A DNA stretch of 52,790 bases from Alistipes sp. (GTDB taxonomy: Bacteria; Bacteroidota; Bacteroidia; Bacteroidales; Rikenellaceae): contig JAFUOK010000069.1 of assembly GCA_017481925.1 (NCBI GenBank), positions 1 to 52,790 on the forward strand. The letters run 5' to 3'. Below the pieces are notes generated by a model that made no database searches, had not been told where the DNA came from, and saw nothing but the letters and a program-made list of their open reading frames with translations. Both the position numbers and the translations under genes were made by a program. Below, in pieces: positions 34,769 through 43,147 of this stretch (positions are counted from its first letter, which is position 1; each line of letters starts with the position of its first letter).

Positions 34769-35479
34769 TTACTCCTTGCATACCAGCGTGCCGATCTGCT
34801 CACCATTGAGCACCTTTGCCAGGTTGCCCTCGGTATCCATATCGAATACGATGATGTCGAGGCCGTTCTCCTTGCAGAGCGTAAAGGCGGTCATATCCAT
34901 CACCTTCAGGTTGCGGTTATACACCTCGTCGAAGGTGATCTTGTCAAACTTCGTCGCCGTGGGGTCCTTCTCGGGATCAGCCGTATAGACGCCATCCACA
35001 CGTGTGCCCTTGAACATCACATCCGCCTCAATCTCGATGCCTCTGAGAGCCGAAGCCGTGTCGGTCGAGAAGTAGGGGTTCGATGTGCCACCGCCGATGA
35101 TTACCACGTAGCCGGCCTCCAGGTATTCGATGGCCTTTGCCTTTGAGTAGTACTCGCCGATGGGCTCCATACGGATCGAGGTCAATACCTTGGCCTTCAC
35201 GCCATTGTCCTCGAGTGCCGAGTGCAGTGCCAGCGAGTTGATAATCGTTGCGAGCATACCCATCTGGTCGCCCTTCACACGGTCAAAACCCTTCTTTGCG
35301 CCCTGCAAGCCACGGAATATGTTACCTCCGCCAATAACAATGCCAATCTGCACGCCTGTGTCGGCAGCAGCCTTGATCTGCTCGGCGTATGACTGCAAAA
35401 CCTCGGGTGAAAGACCATATCGTTGTGCGCCCTGAAGCGACTCTCCGCTCAATTTGAGAAGTATTCTATTGTATTTCAT
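34769..35479 (-). CDS. pyrH: Uridylate kinase
   Basis: A 236-residue cytosolic UMP kinase of the amino-acid-kinase fold, making UDP for RNA, DNA and cell-wall precursors. It shows RILLKLSGESLQG at the N terminus, IGIVIGGGNIFRG, DQMGMLATIINSLAL, GTSNPYFSTDTASALRGIEIEAD and VDGVYTADPEKDP. It is complete. It opens the pyrH-tlpA-frr operon. A near-consensus -7 box (TATCTTCG on the minus strand, 35506-35513) lies 26 bases upstream. Confidence 0.97.
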   Translation of the reverse strand: MKYNRILLKLSGESLQGAQRYGLSPEVLQSYAEQIKAAADTGVQIGIVIGGGNIFRGLQGAKKGFDRVKGDQMGMLATIINSLALHSALEDNGVKAKVLTSIRMEPIGEYYSKAKAIEYLEAGYVVIIGGGTSNPYFSTDTASALRGIEIEADVMFKGTRVDGVYTADPEKDPTATKFDKITFDEVYNRNLKVMDMTAFTLCKENGLDIIVFDMDTEGNLAKVLNGEQIGTLVCKE

Positions 35480-35639
35480 ATCTAAAAATCTTTATATCTT
35501 TTTGCGAAGATAAGAAAAAATCCCGTTATATCGCACCTTGCGTGCAAACTTTTCTTCCGAGATAAGTATAAATACCTATTTTTATAGTGCTGACAATCTA
35601 TTTACCGTACTTGGCGGTACACCGACGCCCTTTTTTCGC

Positions 35640-35647
35640 TATCTTTG
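35640..35647 (+). promoter_or_regulatory. Promoter -7 box of the LamG-GH30 operon
   Basis: TATCTTTG, 15 bases before the ATG at 35663, fits TAnnTTTG. The -33 element is not clear. Confidence 0.5.
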
Positions 35648-35662
35648 CTCAAAATTAATCGT

Positions 35663-36517
35663 ATGAGAATCATTTCCATTTTAACCCTTGCCTTTGCGTT
35701 TTTTGTTGCTACGGGATGCGACAGCCGCACCGAGGTGGCGCGCCGTCTGGAGAGTGTGCCTAATCTGGTGGCATACTGGGACTTCGCTTCCGAGGACTAT
35801 CTCTCGGCAACGGGTGTGGATGCAACGCTGCGGGGTGAGGCGGGGGCGATGCCTACGCTGGTGGCTGAGGGCCCGTTGTCCGACAGGGCTCTGCACTTTG
35901 ATGGCGATGATTATCTCTATATCCCCTATGCCGAGACCGGTGCGTTGAATGTTCAGAGTGGCGAGGTGACCGTCGTGGCGTGGGTGAGGTGGACTGCCGA
36001 GCAGATAGGCTTCGTGGCAGGTATGTGGAACGAGTATGAGGATGGTGGCAAACGCCAGTATGGACTGTTCGTGTCGCTGCCTCACTACAACGGCGCACAT
36101 CAGGTGTGTGGCCACATCTCTCGCACGGGAAAGCCTACACCGCCGTTCCCCTATTCGATTGACTACTCGGCTTCGCCGCAGCGTGTTCCTGCAGATGAGT
36201 GGTGTGCCGTGGCATTTACCTACGATGGCGAGTATATCCGCTCGTACTTCAACGGCGAGTTCGAAGCGCGCGAGGAGGAACTTATCGACCACACCACGGG
36301 CTTTGAGGGCTATCCCGAGGGTTTGCGTCAGGTGAAAAACCCCTACTACTTCCCCGATGGCATAGGCGACAATGGCTCGGACTTTACCGTGGGTGCGGTG
36401 TTTGTCAATAAGCGTATTGGAAACTTCTTCAAGGGCGATATCGGCGGCATAGCCATCTACGACCGCGCTTTGTCGGCCGAGGAGGTGGAGTATGTTAGCT
36501 GGTGGGAGAAAAATTAA
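35663..36517 (+). CDS. LamG / concanavalin A-like lipoprotein
   Basis: A 284-residue surface or periplasmic lipoprotein. The signal peptide MRIISILTLAFAFFVATGCDS gives lipidation at Cys19. One LamG-like jelly-roll domain fills the rest: LVAYWDFASEDYLSATG opens it, ALHFDGDDYLYIPYAETGALNVQSGEVTVVAWVRW is the core, and GDIGGIAIYDRALSAEEVEYV closes it, exactly as in carbohydrate-binding LamG/Laminin_G_3 domains. No catalytic residues are evident. It is 15 bases upstream of the GH30 gene, so it probably binds the same glycan. The ATG at 35663 directly begins a lipoprotein signal. Confidence 0.88.
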   Translation: MRIISILTLAFAFFVATGCDSRTEVARRLESVPNLVAYWDFASEDYLSATGVDATLRGEAGAMPTLVAEGPLSDRALHFDGDDYLYIPYAETGALNVQSGEVTVVAWVRWTAEQIGFVAGMWNEYEDGGKRQYGLFVSLPHYNGAHQVCGHISRTGKPTPPFPYSIDYSASPQRVPADEWCAVAFTYDGEYIRSYFNGEFEAREEELIDHTTGFEGYPEGLRQVKNPYYFPDGIGDNGSDFTVGAVFVNKRIGNFFKGDIGGIAIYDRALSAEEVEYVSWWEKN

Positions 36518-36532
36518 CAACCTAAATAGTGT

Positions 36533-38110
36533 ATGAAACGTAATCTGTTATTTGCTCTTTTCCTCTGTGTGGCGACCACGTTGTCGGCCCAGCAGAAGAT
36601 TTCGATCAATCCCGAAACTCAGTATCAGACTATCGAGTTTTTCGGTGCTGCTGATGCGTGGAGTGGAAACTTCGTGGGAAAATATTGGGGCGAGGTGCCC
36701 AAGCGTGATATTGCCGATCTACTCTTCTCGCTGCAGACAGACGCTGCGGGTAACCCCGTGGGTATCGGACTTACGATGTGGCGAGTAAATCTCGGTGCAG
36801 GCACTTTGGAGCAACCCGAAGCGGATATCTACCCCTATCAGCGTCGTGCCGAGTCATATAAGACCGTGGACGGCAAGAGCTACGATTGGGGCAAGTGTGC
36901 CGGTCAGGAGTATTTTATGCAGGCGGCCAAGGATCGCGGTTGCAATCAGTTTATACTCTTCTCTAACTCTCCGCTGGTGCAGCTGACCAAAAATGGCAAG
37001 GGCTATGCCCCCACGTTTAGTAGTGCCAACCTTCGTGACGATTGCTACGATGACTATGCCAAGTATCTGGTCGATGTCGCGGAGCATCTGATGGAGAAGG
37101 GATTTAATATTCCCTACATCAGCCCTATCAACGAGCCGCAGGTGGAGTGGAACACCCCACGTCAGGAGGGCTCGCCGTGGCGCAATAGCCAGATAAACCG
37201 TATGTTCCGTGAGCTGGATAAGGAGCTCTCTCGCTCGGCAAAGTTTGACGCTGTACGTATGTGCGTTGCCGAGACGGCGTTGCTCCGAGCCGTATATTCG
37301 CAGTATGAGTCGCTGACATCACGCTTCGATAACGACGCTATGGAGGCTCCCGGCAGGCAGTTGTATATGTTCTTTGATAAGCAGTCGCCTCACTATCTGG
37401 GCGATCTGCGACACGTCGATAAGGAGTTTATGGCACACCCATATCACAACCACTTCACCAGCGAGGATATGCGCTCGACGCACCGTTTAGCGGGGGCTGA
37501 GGCCAAGAAGTATGGCCTTGATTATCACTCGTCGGAGTGGTGTCTGTTGCCTAACTCTCAGCGCTATGGCGGTATCACGGAGGATTGGCAGAAGGGCAAT
37601 CACGGTGATATTCAGGCCGCTCTGATGATGGCGCGTGTGATGCATAGCGACTTTGTCGATATGAATGCCGTGTCGTGGTGCTATTGGAAGGCTATGGAGC
37701 TCAAGGGCGATCACGCTCTGGTGGCTCTGCACGCAACCGACGGTGATATACATAAGGGAGGCTACATCTCGGCCAATAAGATGTTGTGGGTGCTGGGTAA
37801 TTTCAGCCGTTTTATCCGCCCCAACTATAAGCGCATTGACCTTGCGGGTGCTGACGATGTGGATACATTGGCTGCCACGGCATACCTCTCGCCCGATAAG
37901 CGACAGATCGTTGCCGTGTTTGTAAATTCCGATTTTGAGAATCACGGCGTAGATATTGCGCTTCCCAAGCAGTGGCAGAAGCGAGTGAAGAGCGTAAAGA
38001 GCTATCGTACCGATGCTCGCCACGATCTGGCATACTCGGCTCTACCCACGACGATGGCGTACGAGGTAGCCGCCAGAGGCGTTACCACACTTGTTATTGA
38101 TTTGCAATAG
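36533..38110 (+). CDS. Secreted glycoside hydrolase family 30 enzyme
   Basis: A 525-residue exported (alpha/beta)8-barrel glycosidase. The signal peptide is MKRNLLFALFLCVATTLSAQ. The N-terminal INPETQYQTIEFFGAADAWSGNFVG is the GH30 opening strand. The acid/base is Glu201 in ISPINEPQVEW and the nucleophile is Glu335 in YHSSEWCLL. The C-terminal beta-domain ends in YEVAARGVTTLVIDL. GH30 enzymes attack beta-1,6-glucan, beta-1,6-galactan, xylan or fucosides; which one applies here cannot be read from the sequence. It is cotranscribed with the LamG lipoprotein gene. Confidence 0.92.
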   Translation: MKRNLLFALFLCVATTLSAQQKISINPETQYQTIEFFGAADAWSGNFVGKYWGEVPKRDIADLLFSLQTDAAGNPVGIGLTMWRVNLGAGTLEQPEADIYPYQRRAESYKTVDGKSYDWGKCAGQEYFMQAAKDRGCNQFILFSNSPLVQLTKNGKGYAPTFSSANLRDDCYDDYAKYLVDVAEHLMEKGFNIPYISPINEPQVEWNTPRQEGSPWRNSQINRMFRELDKELSRSAKFDAVRMCVAETALLRAVYSQYESLTSRFDNDAMEAPGRQLYMFFDKQSPHYLGDLRHVDKEFMAHPYHNHFTSEDMRSTHRLAGAEAKKYGLDYHSSEWCLLPNSQRYGGITEDWQKGNHGDIQAALMMARVMHSDFVDMNAVSWCYWKAMELKGDHALVALHATDGDIHKGGYISANKMLWVLGNFSRFIRPNYKRIDLAGADDVDTLAATAYLSPDKRQIVAVFVNSDFENHGVDIALPKQWQKRVKSVKSYRTDARHDLAYSALPTTMAYEVAARGVTTLVIDLQ

Positions 38111-38129
38111 GAGATAATAGGACAAAAAA

Positions 38130-38161
38130 TTTGTCAAATAGGAAAGAATTGTGTTTCTTTG
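38130..38161 (+). promoter_or_regulatory. Promoter of the alpha-oxoamine synthase gene
   Basis: TTTG at 38130-38133, a 20-base spacer and TTTCTTTG at 38154-38161, one base away from the TAnnTTTG consensus. Confidence 0.6.
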
Positions 38162-38200
38162 CATAGCAAAACGAAAACTAATAACTCAATATAAACTATT

Positions 38201-39472
38201 ATGGTAGATATTTTCGAAAGATTAGAGAAGAATACCGGTGGCCCGATTGGTCAGTATATGCAGTTGGTTCACGGTTATTTTGCATTCCCCAAGTTGGAGG
38301 GTGAGTTGGGCCCCCACATGCGTTTCCGCGGTAAGATGATGCTCAACTGGAGTCTTAACAACTACCTCGGTCTGGCTAACCACCCCGAGGTTCGTAAGGC
38401 TGATGCAGCCGGCGCTCAGGAGTTTGGTATGGCAGCACCTATGGGTGCTCGTATGATGAGCGGTCAGACCAAGTATCACGAGCAGTTGGAGCGTGAGTTG
38501 GCCGAGTTCGTTGGTAAGGAGGATGCCTTCCTGTTGAACTTCGGCTATCAGGGTATGATCTCAATTATCGACTGCTTGCTCACTCCGCGTGACGTAGTGG
38601 TTTACGATGCCGAGTGCCACGCATGTATCATCGACGGTCTGCGTATGCACAAGGGCAAGCGTTTCGTATATGCTCACAACAACGAGGAGTCACTCCGCCT
38701 TCAGCTGAAGCACGCTACCGAGCTCGCTGAATCACAGCGTGGTGGTGTGTTGGTAATCACCGAGGGTGTATTCGGTATGAAGGGTGACCTCGGCTTCCTG
38801 GATGTTATCGTTAAGGCTAAGAAGGATTTCAACTTCCGTCTGTTGGTTGACGATGCTCACGGCTTCGGTACTATGGGTCCTGGCGGTCGTGGTACGGCTG
38901 CTCACTTCGACTGTGTTGATGGCGTGGACGTATTGTTCAACACCTTCGCAAAGTCTATGGCAGGTATCGGTGCATTCGTCAGCGGTCCCCGTTGGTTGAT
39001 CAACCTGTTCCGTTACAATATGCGTTCACAGCTCTACGCAAAGTCACTTCCCATGCCTATGGTTATCGGTGCTTTGAAGCGTCTGGAGCTTATCCGCAAC
39101 CACCCCGAGTATCAGGAGAAGTTGTGGGAGATTACACGCGCTATCCAGACCGGTTTCAAGGAGAACGGCTTCGAGATTGGCGTTACGCAGTCACCCGTAA
39201 CCCCCGTATATATGAAGGGCGGTAACGAGGAGGGTACCAACCTTATCGTTGACCTGCGTGAGAACTACGGTATCTTCTGCTCTATCGTGATCTACCCCGT
39301 AATCCCGAAGGGCGAGATTATCCTGCGTATCATCCCTACTGCGGCTCACACCCTGGAGGATGTACAGCGCACTATCGAGGCATTCAAGGCCGTACGCGAG
39401 AAGTTCGATGCTGGTTACTATGCATCAATGCCTATCCCGCAGAAGGCTGATCCCGAGTTCAAGGTTCGCTAA
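38201..39472 (+). CDS. PLP-dependent alpha-oxoamine synthase (serine palmitoyltransferase / sulfonolipid synthase type)
   Basis: A 423-residue cytosolic PLP enzyme of the group that condenses an amino acid with an acyl thioester and releases CO2. The PLP Lys is Lys251 in NTFAKSMAGIGAFV, the stacking His is His140 in DAECHACIID, and Asp218/His220 lie in LLVDDAHGFGTMG. Bacteroidota homologues include serine palmitoyltransferase (sphingolipids), cysteate acyltransferase (sulfonolipids of Alistipes and Odoribacter) and 2-amino-3-ketobutyrate CoA ligase. No threonine dehydrogenase gene is adjacent, which argues mildly against the last. Codon use looks like that of a highly expressed gene. It has its own promoter and terminator. 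Confidence 0.88.
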   Translation: MVDIFERLEKNTGGPIGQYMQLVHGYFAFPKLEGELGPHMRFRGKMMLNWSLNNYLGLANHPEVRKADAAGAQEFGMAAPMGARMMSGQTKYHEQLERELAEFVGKEDAFLLNFGYQGMISIIDCLLTPRDVVVYDAECHACIIDGLRMHKGKRFVYAHNNEESLRLQLKHATELAESQRGGVLVITEGVFGMKGDLGFLDVIVKAKKDFNFRLLVDDAHGFGTMGPGGRGTAAHFDCVDGVDVLFNTFAKSMAGIGAFVSGPRWLINLFRYNMRSQLYAKSLPMPMVIGALKRLELIRNHPEYQEKLWEITRAIQTGFKENGFEIGVTQSPVTPVYMKGGNEEGTNLIVDLRENYGIFCSIVIYPVIPKGEIILRIIPTAAHTLEDVQRTIEAFKAVREKFDAGYYASMPIPQKADPEFKVR

Positions 39473-39490
39473 TTAGGATTCATTAAATAG

Positions 39491-39523
39491 AAATAGGGCA
39501 TTCATACGGGTGCCCTATTTTTG
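39491..39523 (+). terminator. Terminator of the alpha-oxoamine synthase gene
   Basis: AAATAGGGCA pairs with TGCCCTATTT around ten bases, followed by TTG-rich sequence. Confidence 0.88.
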
Positions 39524-39531
39524 TGTTAATA

Positions 39532-39560
39532 TAAAAATGGCTGCCCGCGCGGGCAGCCAT
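39532..39560 (-). terminator. Terminator of the GH3 gene
   Basis: ATGGCTGCCCGC and GCGGGCAGCCAT form perfect 12-base arms (39537-39560). In the minus direction they are followed by TTTTTAT. Confidence 0.9.
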
Positions 39561-39581
39561 TACTATTTTTGTTGGATGCGA

Positions 39582-41864
39582 TTATTTGTACTTTGCAACG
39601 CGCTCGTCGTTGATCACACCCTTCCAGTTCATACCGAACGCAAAGTCGTAGGTGTTACCCTCGCTATCCACGTGGCAGCGCATATCGCGAGTAACATCCT
39701 CCAACTGCTCCTCTACGGTCTGCATATCGGCGGGGAGCTGCATGGGCAACAAGCCTGAAGGCTCCGCCTTACCGCTCAATACGTCGAGTACGGCCTGCTT
39801 CTGTACGTTGAAGCCGAACAGGATAGCGTCAGCCACACCCTCGAACTCGCTCATCACCATAGGACGGTTTACATCCACCTGAACGATCACGGGCTTTGAA
39901 CCCATCTGACGGCGGGTCTTGAGGATAAGGTCGAGCTGATCCTTGTTAGAGGTCTTCACGGTCTTACCCTTATAAGAACGGTTGGTGAATGACTCCAGCG
40001 GGTCGCCACCAGCGAGGCTCACCTCACGAGCATGTGTAGCGGTGTAGTCGTTGTACTGAAGGCTGATGGGCATGTAGCCGTTGCCACCCTTTTCTACGTC
40101 GGCGGGGTCGTAACCCGTACCGTTGGCGGGAGCATCAACAAATACGATTGCGAAGTCAGCCTCGGCGGGGGTCTTCACTACGGTGAAGTACTTCGAGAGC
40201 ATCTCCACTGCTACGGGCATCTCCCAGTGACCCTTAGGCTGCTGCTGGGGCTGCTGAGCACGTGCGCCAGCACCTGCGTTGCCACGGAATGCAGCACGGG
40301 GAGCAACCCATACCTCGGGAACATATACCTTAGCCTTCTCTGCCAAAGGAAGTACACCACCCTTGTTCTTAAGCATAACGATCGAGCGCAACTGTGCCTC
40401 GTAACCAGCCTTCATAAAGTCGGGGTTACCTACAGTTGCCTTTGTAGCCTCTACGTCGAGGTAGGGGTTCTCGAACAAGCCAAGACGGAATACGTTGAGC
40501 AGAAGACGTACGGCGGTCTTCTCCATGCGCTCACGCATAGCCTCCTCGCCCATCTCCTTAACACCCATCTCATAAGCCTCCAATACGGGGCCCTTGTCGT
40601 TGTTACCACCGAACATATCGACGCCAGCCTTGATAAGCTTGTAGTGACGCTCTGCTACGGTCAGGTGCTCAACGCCCCAACTTGCCGAACCGAATGAGTT
40701 TACGGCTGCGTGGGTACGTGTTACACCCCAATCGGTACATACAACACCCTCGTAGCCATACTCACCACGCAATACGTCAGTGATAAGATACTCGCTATAA
40801 GCGTTACCTACATTCTCGCCGTTCTTTGTGTCGATGTCAGTAGAGATAGTGTAGTAGGGCATTACGGCAGTAGCCATACCGGTCTTGCCGTTGAGCTTGA
40901 ATGCACCATCAACGAAGGGCTTCATATGGTCAGCCAGACGACCACCGGGGAATACGGCATACTTACCGAAGCTGTAGTGTGCATCACGTCCAGCCTCGCC
41001 TGAGCCACCACCGGGCCAGTGCTTGATCATTGCGTTTACGCTGTGGAAACCCCAGCCACCCTCGATCTCGGCGTCGCCCTCCGATGTCTGGAAACCATCC
41101 ACGTATGCACGAGCCATATCTGTTGAGAGGTCGGGATCCTCACCGAATGTACCGTTGAAACGGCTCCAGCGAGGCTCCGTAGCGATGTCGATCTGCGGTG
41201 AGAGAGCCGTAGCAATACCGAGCGCACGGTACTCCTCCGATGCGATCTTACCAAACTGCTCCATCACGGCGGGGTCGAACGTAGCGGCAATACCGAGCGA
41301 TGAGGGCCAGTAAGAGATGTCGCCGTTAGAACCTACGTAGTACTCTACGTTCTCGCCGGCGCTGTGACGCGGGTCAGAAGAGTTGTTTGCGGGGATACCG
41401 AGGCCGATACCCTCGACGTAAGCCTGCACGTTGTTGCTCCACTTTGCAGCAATCTCGGGAGAGCCTACACGGGTAACCAATACGTGACGAAGGTTATCCT
41501 CGGTGAGGAACTTCATCTGTGCCTCCGAGATCTCCTCGGTAGGAACTGCCTGGTGGGCACTGTAAAGCATAAGACCAGCGATCTGCTCGATAGTCATCTG
41601 CGATGCCAGATCCTCGGCACGCTGCTGCACGGGCTTACGCCAATCCTCGTAGATATCCACCTTGCCGTTGCGGTTCAAATCCTTGAAAGCATAACCGCCC
41701 TTGGTGAGAATCTGCACACCTGACTTTGCTGAGTAGCCGAGAGTGGCACCCTTGCCCTGTGTGATCTCGATGTGAGAACCCTTGTCCTCACTTGTCCACT
41801 TCTGACCGCAACCGCTAAGCAGCGCCGCAGCCAATGTAAGACAACCTAAATGTCTGAGTTTCAT
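39582..41864 (-). CDS. Glycoside hydrolase family 3 lipoprotein (beta-glucosidase type)
   Basis: A 760-residue glycosidase with a lipobox (LLSGC, Cys19), so attached to a membrane surface. The mature N terminus carries a perfect EF-hand-type loop, D62-x-N-x-N-G-K-x-D-x-x-E73, likely binding Ca2+. The GH3 barrel includes KHWPGGG near residue 281 and the nucleophile Asp378 in GYEGVVCTDWG. The second alpha/beta domain follows. A Gln/Ala/Gly-rich insert (RGNAGAGARAQQPQQQPKG) interrupts it near residues 525-545. The substrate is probably a beta-glucoside or related exo-glycan, not certain. It follows cinA by 32 bases and could share its transcript. Confidence 0.93.
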   Translation of the reverse strand: MKLRHLGCLTLAAALLSGCGQKWTSEDKGSHIEITQGKGATLGYSAKSGVQILTKGGYAFKDLNRNGKVDIYEDWRKPVQQRAEDLASQMTIEQIAGLMLYSAHQAVPTEEISEAQMKFLTEDNLRHVLVTRVGSPEIAAKWSNNVQAYVEGIGLGIPANNSSDPRHSAGENVEYYVGSNGDISYWPSSLGIAATFDPAVMEQFGKIASEEYRALGIATALSPQIDIATEPRWSRFNGTFGEDPDLSTDMARAYVDGFQTSEGDAEIEGGWGFHSVNAMIKHWPGGGSGEAGRDAHYSFGKYAVFPGGRLADHMKPFVDGAFKLNGKTGMATAVMPYYTISTDIDTKNGENVGNAYSEYLITDVLRGEYGYEGVVCTDWGVTRTHAAVNSFGSASWGVEHLTVAERHYKLIKAGVDMFGGNNDKGPVLEAYEMGVKEMGEEAMRERMEKTAVRLLLNVFRLGLFENPYLDVEATKATVGNPDFMKAGYEAQLRSIVMLKNKGGVLPLAEKAKVYVPEVWVAPRAAFRGNAGAGARAQQPQQQPKGHWEMPVAVEMLSKYFTVVKTPAEADFAIVFVDAPANGTGYDPADVEKGGNGYMPISLQYNDYTATHAREVSLAGGDPLESFTNRSYKGKTVKTSNKDQLDLILKTRRQMGSKPVIVQVDVNRPMVMSEFEGVADAILFGFNVQKQAVLDVLSGKAEPSGLLPMQLPADMQTVEEQLEDVTRDMRCHVDSEGNTYDFAFGMNWKGVINDERVAKYK

Positions 41865-41896
41865 AATAATAGTGTTTAGTTTGGATTATTGTAGTT

Positions 41897-43147
41897 TTAC
41901 TGTCCTTTCAACTCCTTATATAATAGTTCAATGGCGTATGCCGATGCACGCGATATGATCTGCCCGCGGTCGAGGCCCGAATTACGCATCACGGCCACCG
42001 TATGCGTTGGCGTAGCAACGGCCATCCACACCGTGCCTACGGGCTTAGCCTCGCTACCTCCCGTGGGGCCTGCTATGCCTGTGGTGGCAATGGCGTAGTC
42101 GGCTCCCGTCGTGCGACGCACACCCTCGGCCATCTGACGTGCCACGGTCTCGCTCACGGCACCGTGTGTCATTATATCGTCATAGTTCACACCCAACACA
42201 TCACGCTTCACCTCGTTGGCGTATGCCACAACACCTCCCAGGAAGTAAGCCGAAGCCCCTGCCATAGCTGTGAAGAGCGACGCTATCGCTCCTCCCGTGC
42301 AGCTCTCCGCCACGGCCAGCGTCAGGCCACGCTCACGCATAACCTCGTGTACGAGCGACTGCATCGTAGCACCCTCAAAGCCGACGATGTGGCCGGGAAT
42401 AATATTGTATAACTTGTCAAACTCCGCATTTATAGCCTCGCGTGCTATCGCACCATCCTCTCTGTCGTATGCCGACAGACGCAGACGCACGATGTTGGGC
42501 GAGGGCAGGTAGGCCAGCTTCATCCACTTGGGCAGGGCATTCTCCCACTCTTCGATTCTCTCGGCGAGCATCGATTCGGGCAGGCCTGCCGTAATCATCG
42601 TGCGGTGCACATTGGCGTGAAGCGAGAAGTGAGCCTTCAGGCGTGGCATAACCTCATCCTCCATCAGGTGCTCCATTTCGAATGGCACACCCGGCAGCGA
42701 GATTACCACTCCGCCCTGCTCGGTTTCGAACCACATACCCGGCGCTGTGCCGTAGGCATTGAACAGCACCGTGCAGCAGTCGGGCACCATAGCCTGACCT
42801 CGGTTCAGTTCGTTGAACGAGATGCCACGACGCTCAAGCAGCGTGCGCACGTGGTTGCATACACGCTCATCCTCGTGCATCGACGAGTGGAAGATACGTG
42901 CCAGCGTATGTTTTGTTATATCGTCCTTCGTGGGGCCTAAGCCTCCCGTAATAATTACTATCTGTGAAGAAAGCAGTACGCGTTGGAGTGTCTGCTCAAT
43001 CTGCTCGGCCTCGTCGCCGATCGATGTCTTCTCCTCGACGGTGATGCCCGCCGCGTTGAGGTGCTTGGAGATACTTGCCGAGTTGGTATCGACAATCTGA
43101 CCTATAAGTATCTCGTCACCTATGGTTATGATAGTTGCTTTAATCAT
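41897..43147 (-). CDS. cinA: CinA family protein (nicotinamide-nucleotide amidase)
   Basis: A 416-residue cytosolic protein with two domains. The N-terminal molybdopterin-binding-like domain holds ITIGDEILIGQIVDTNSASISKHLNAAGI and VIITGGLGPTKDDITK. The C-terminal CinA domain, about residues 255-410, holds LAVAESCTGGAIASLFTAMAGASAYFLGGVVAYANEVK and ATTGIAGPTGGSEAKPVGTVW, which hydrolyses nicotinamide mononucleotide to nicotinate mononucleotide. The full-length fusion is standard. Its start codon overlaps the pyrD stop by four bases (ATGA). Confidence 0.95.
   Translation of the reverse strand: MIKATIITIGDEILIGQIVDTNSASISKHLNAAGITVEEKTSIGDEAEQIEQTLQRVLLSSQIVIITGGLGPTKDDITKHTLARIFHSSMHEDERVCNHVRTLLERRGISFNELNRGQAMVPDCCTVLFNAYGTAPGMWFETEQGGVVISLPGVPFEMEHLMEDEVMPRLKAHFSLHANVHRTMITAGLPESMLAERIEEWENALPKWMKLAYLPSPNIVRLRLSAYDREDGAIAREAINAEFDKLYNIIPGHIVGFEGATMQSLVHEVMRERGLTLAVAESCTGGAIASLFTAMAGASAYFLGGVVAYANEVKRDVLGVNYDDIMTHGAVSETVARQMAEGVRRTTGADYAIATTGIAGPTGGSEAKPVGTVWMAVATPTHTVAVMRNSGLDRGQIISRASAYAIELLYKELKGQ

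Noticed and set aside
38121-38139. GACAAA / TTTGTC palindrome after the GH30 gene as terminator or operator.
   Set aside because: Short AT-rich stem without a T-run; it overlaps the promoter of the next gene and is likely chance.
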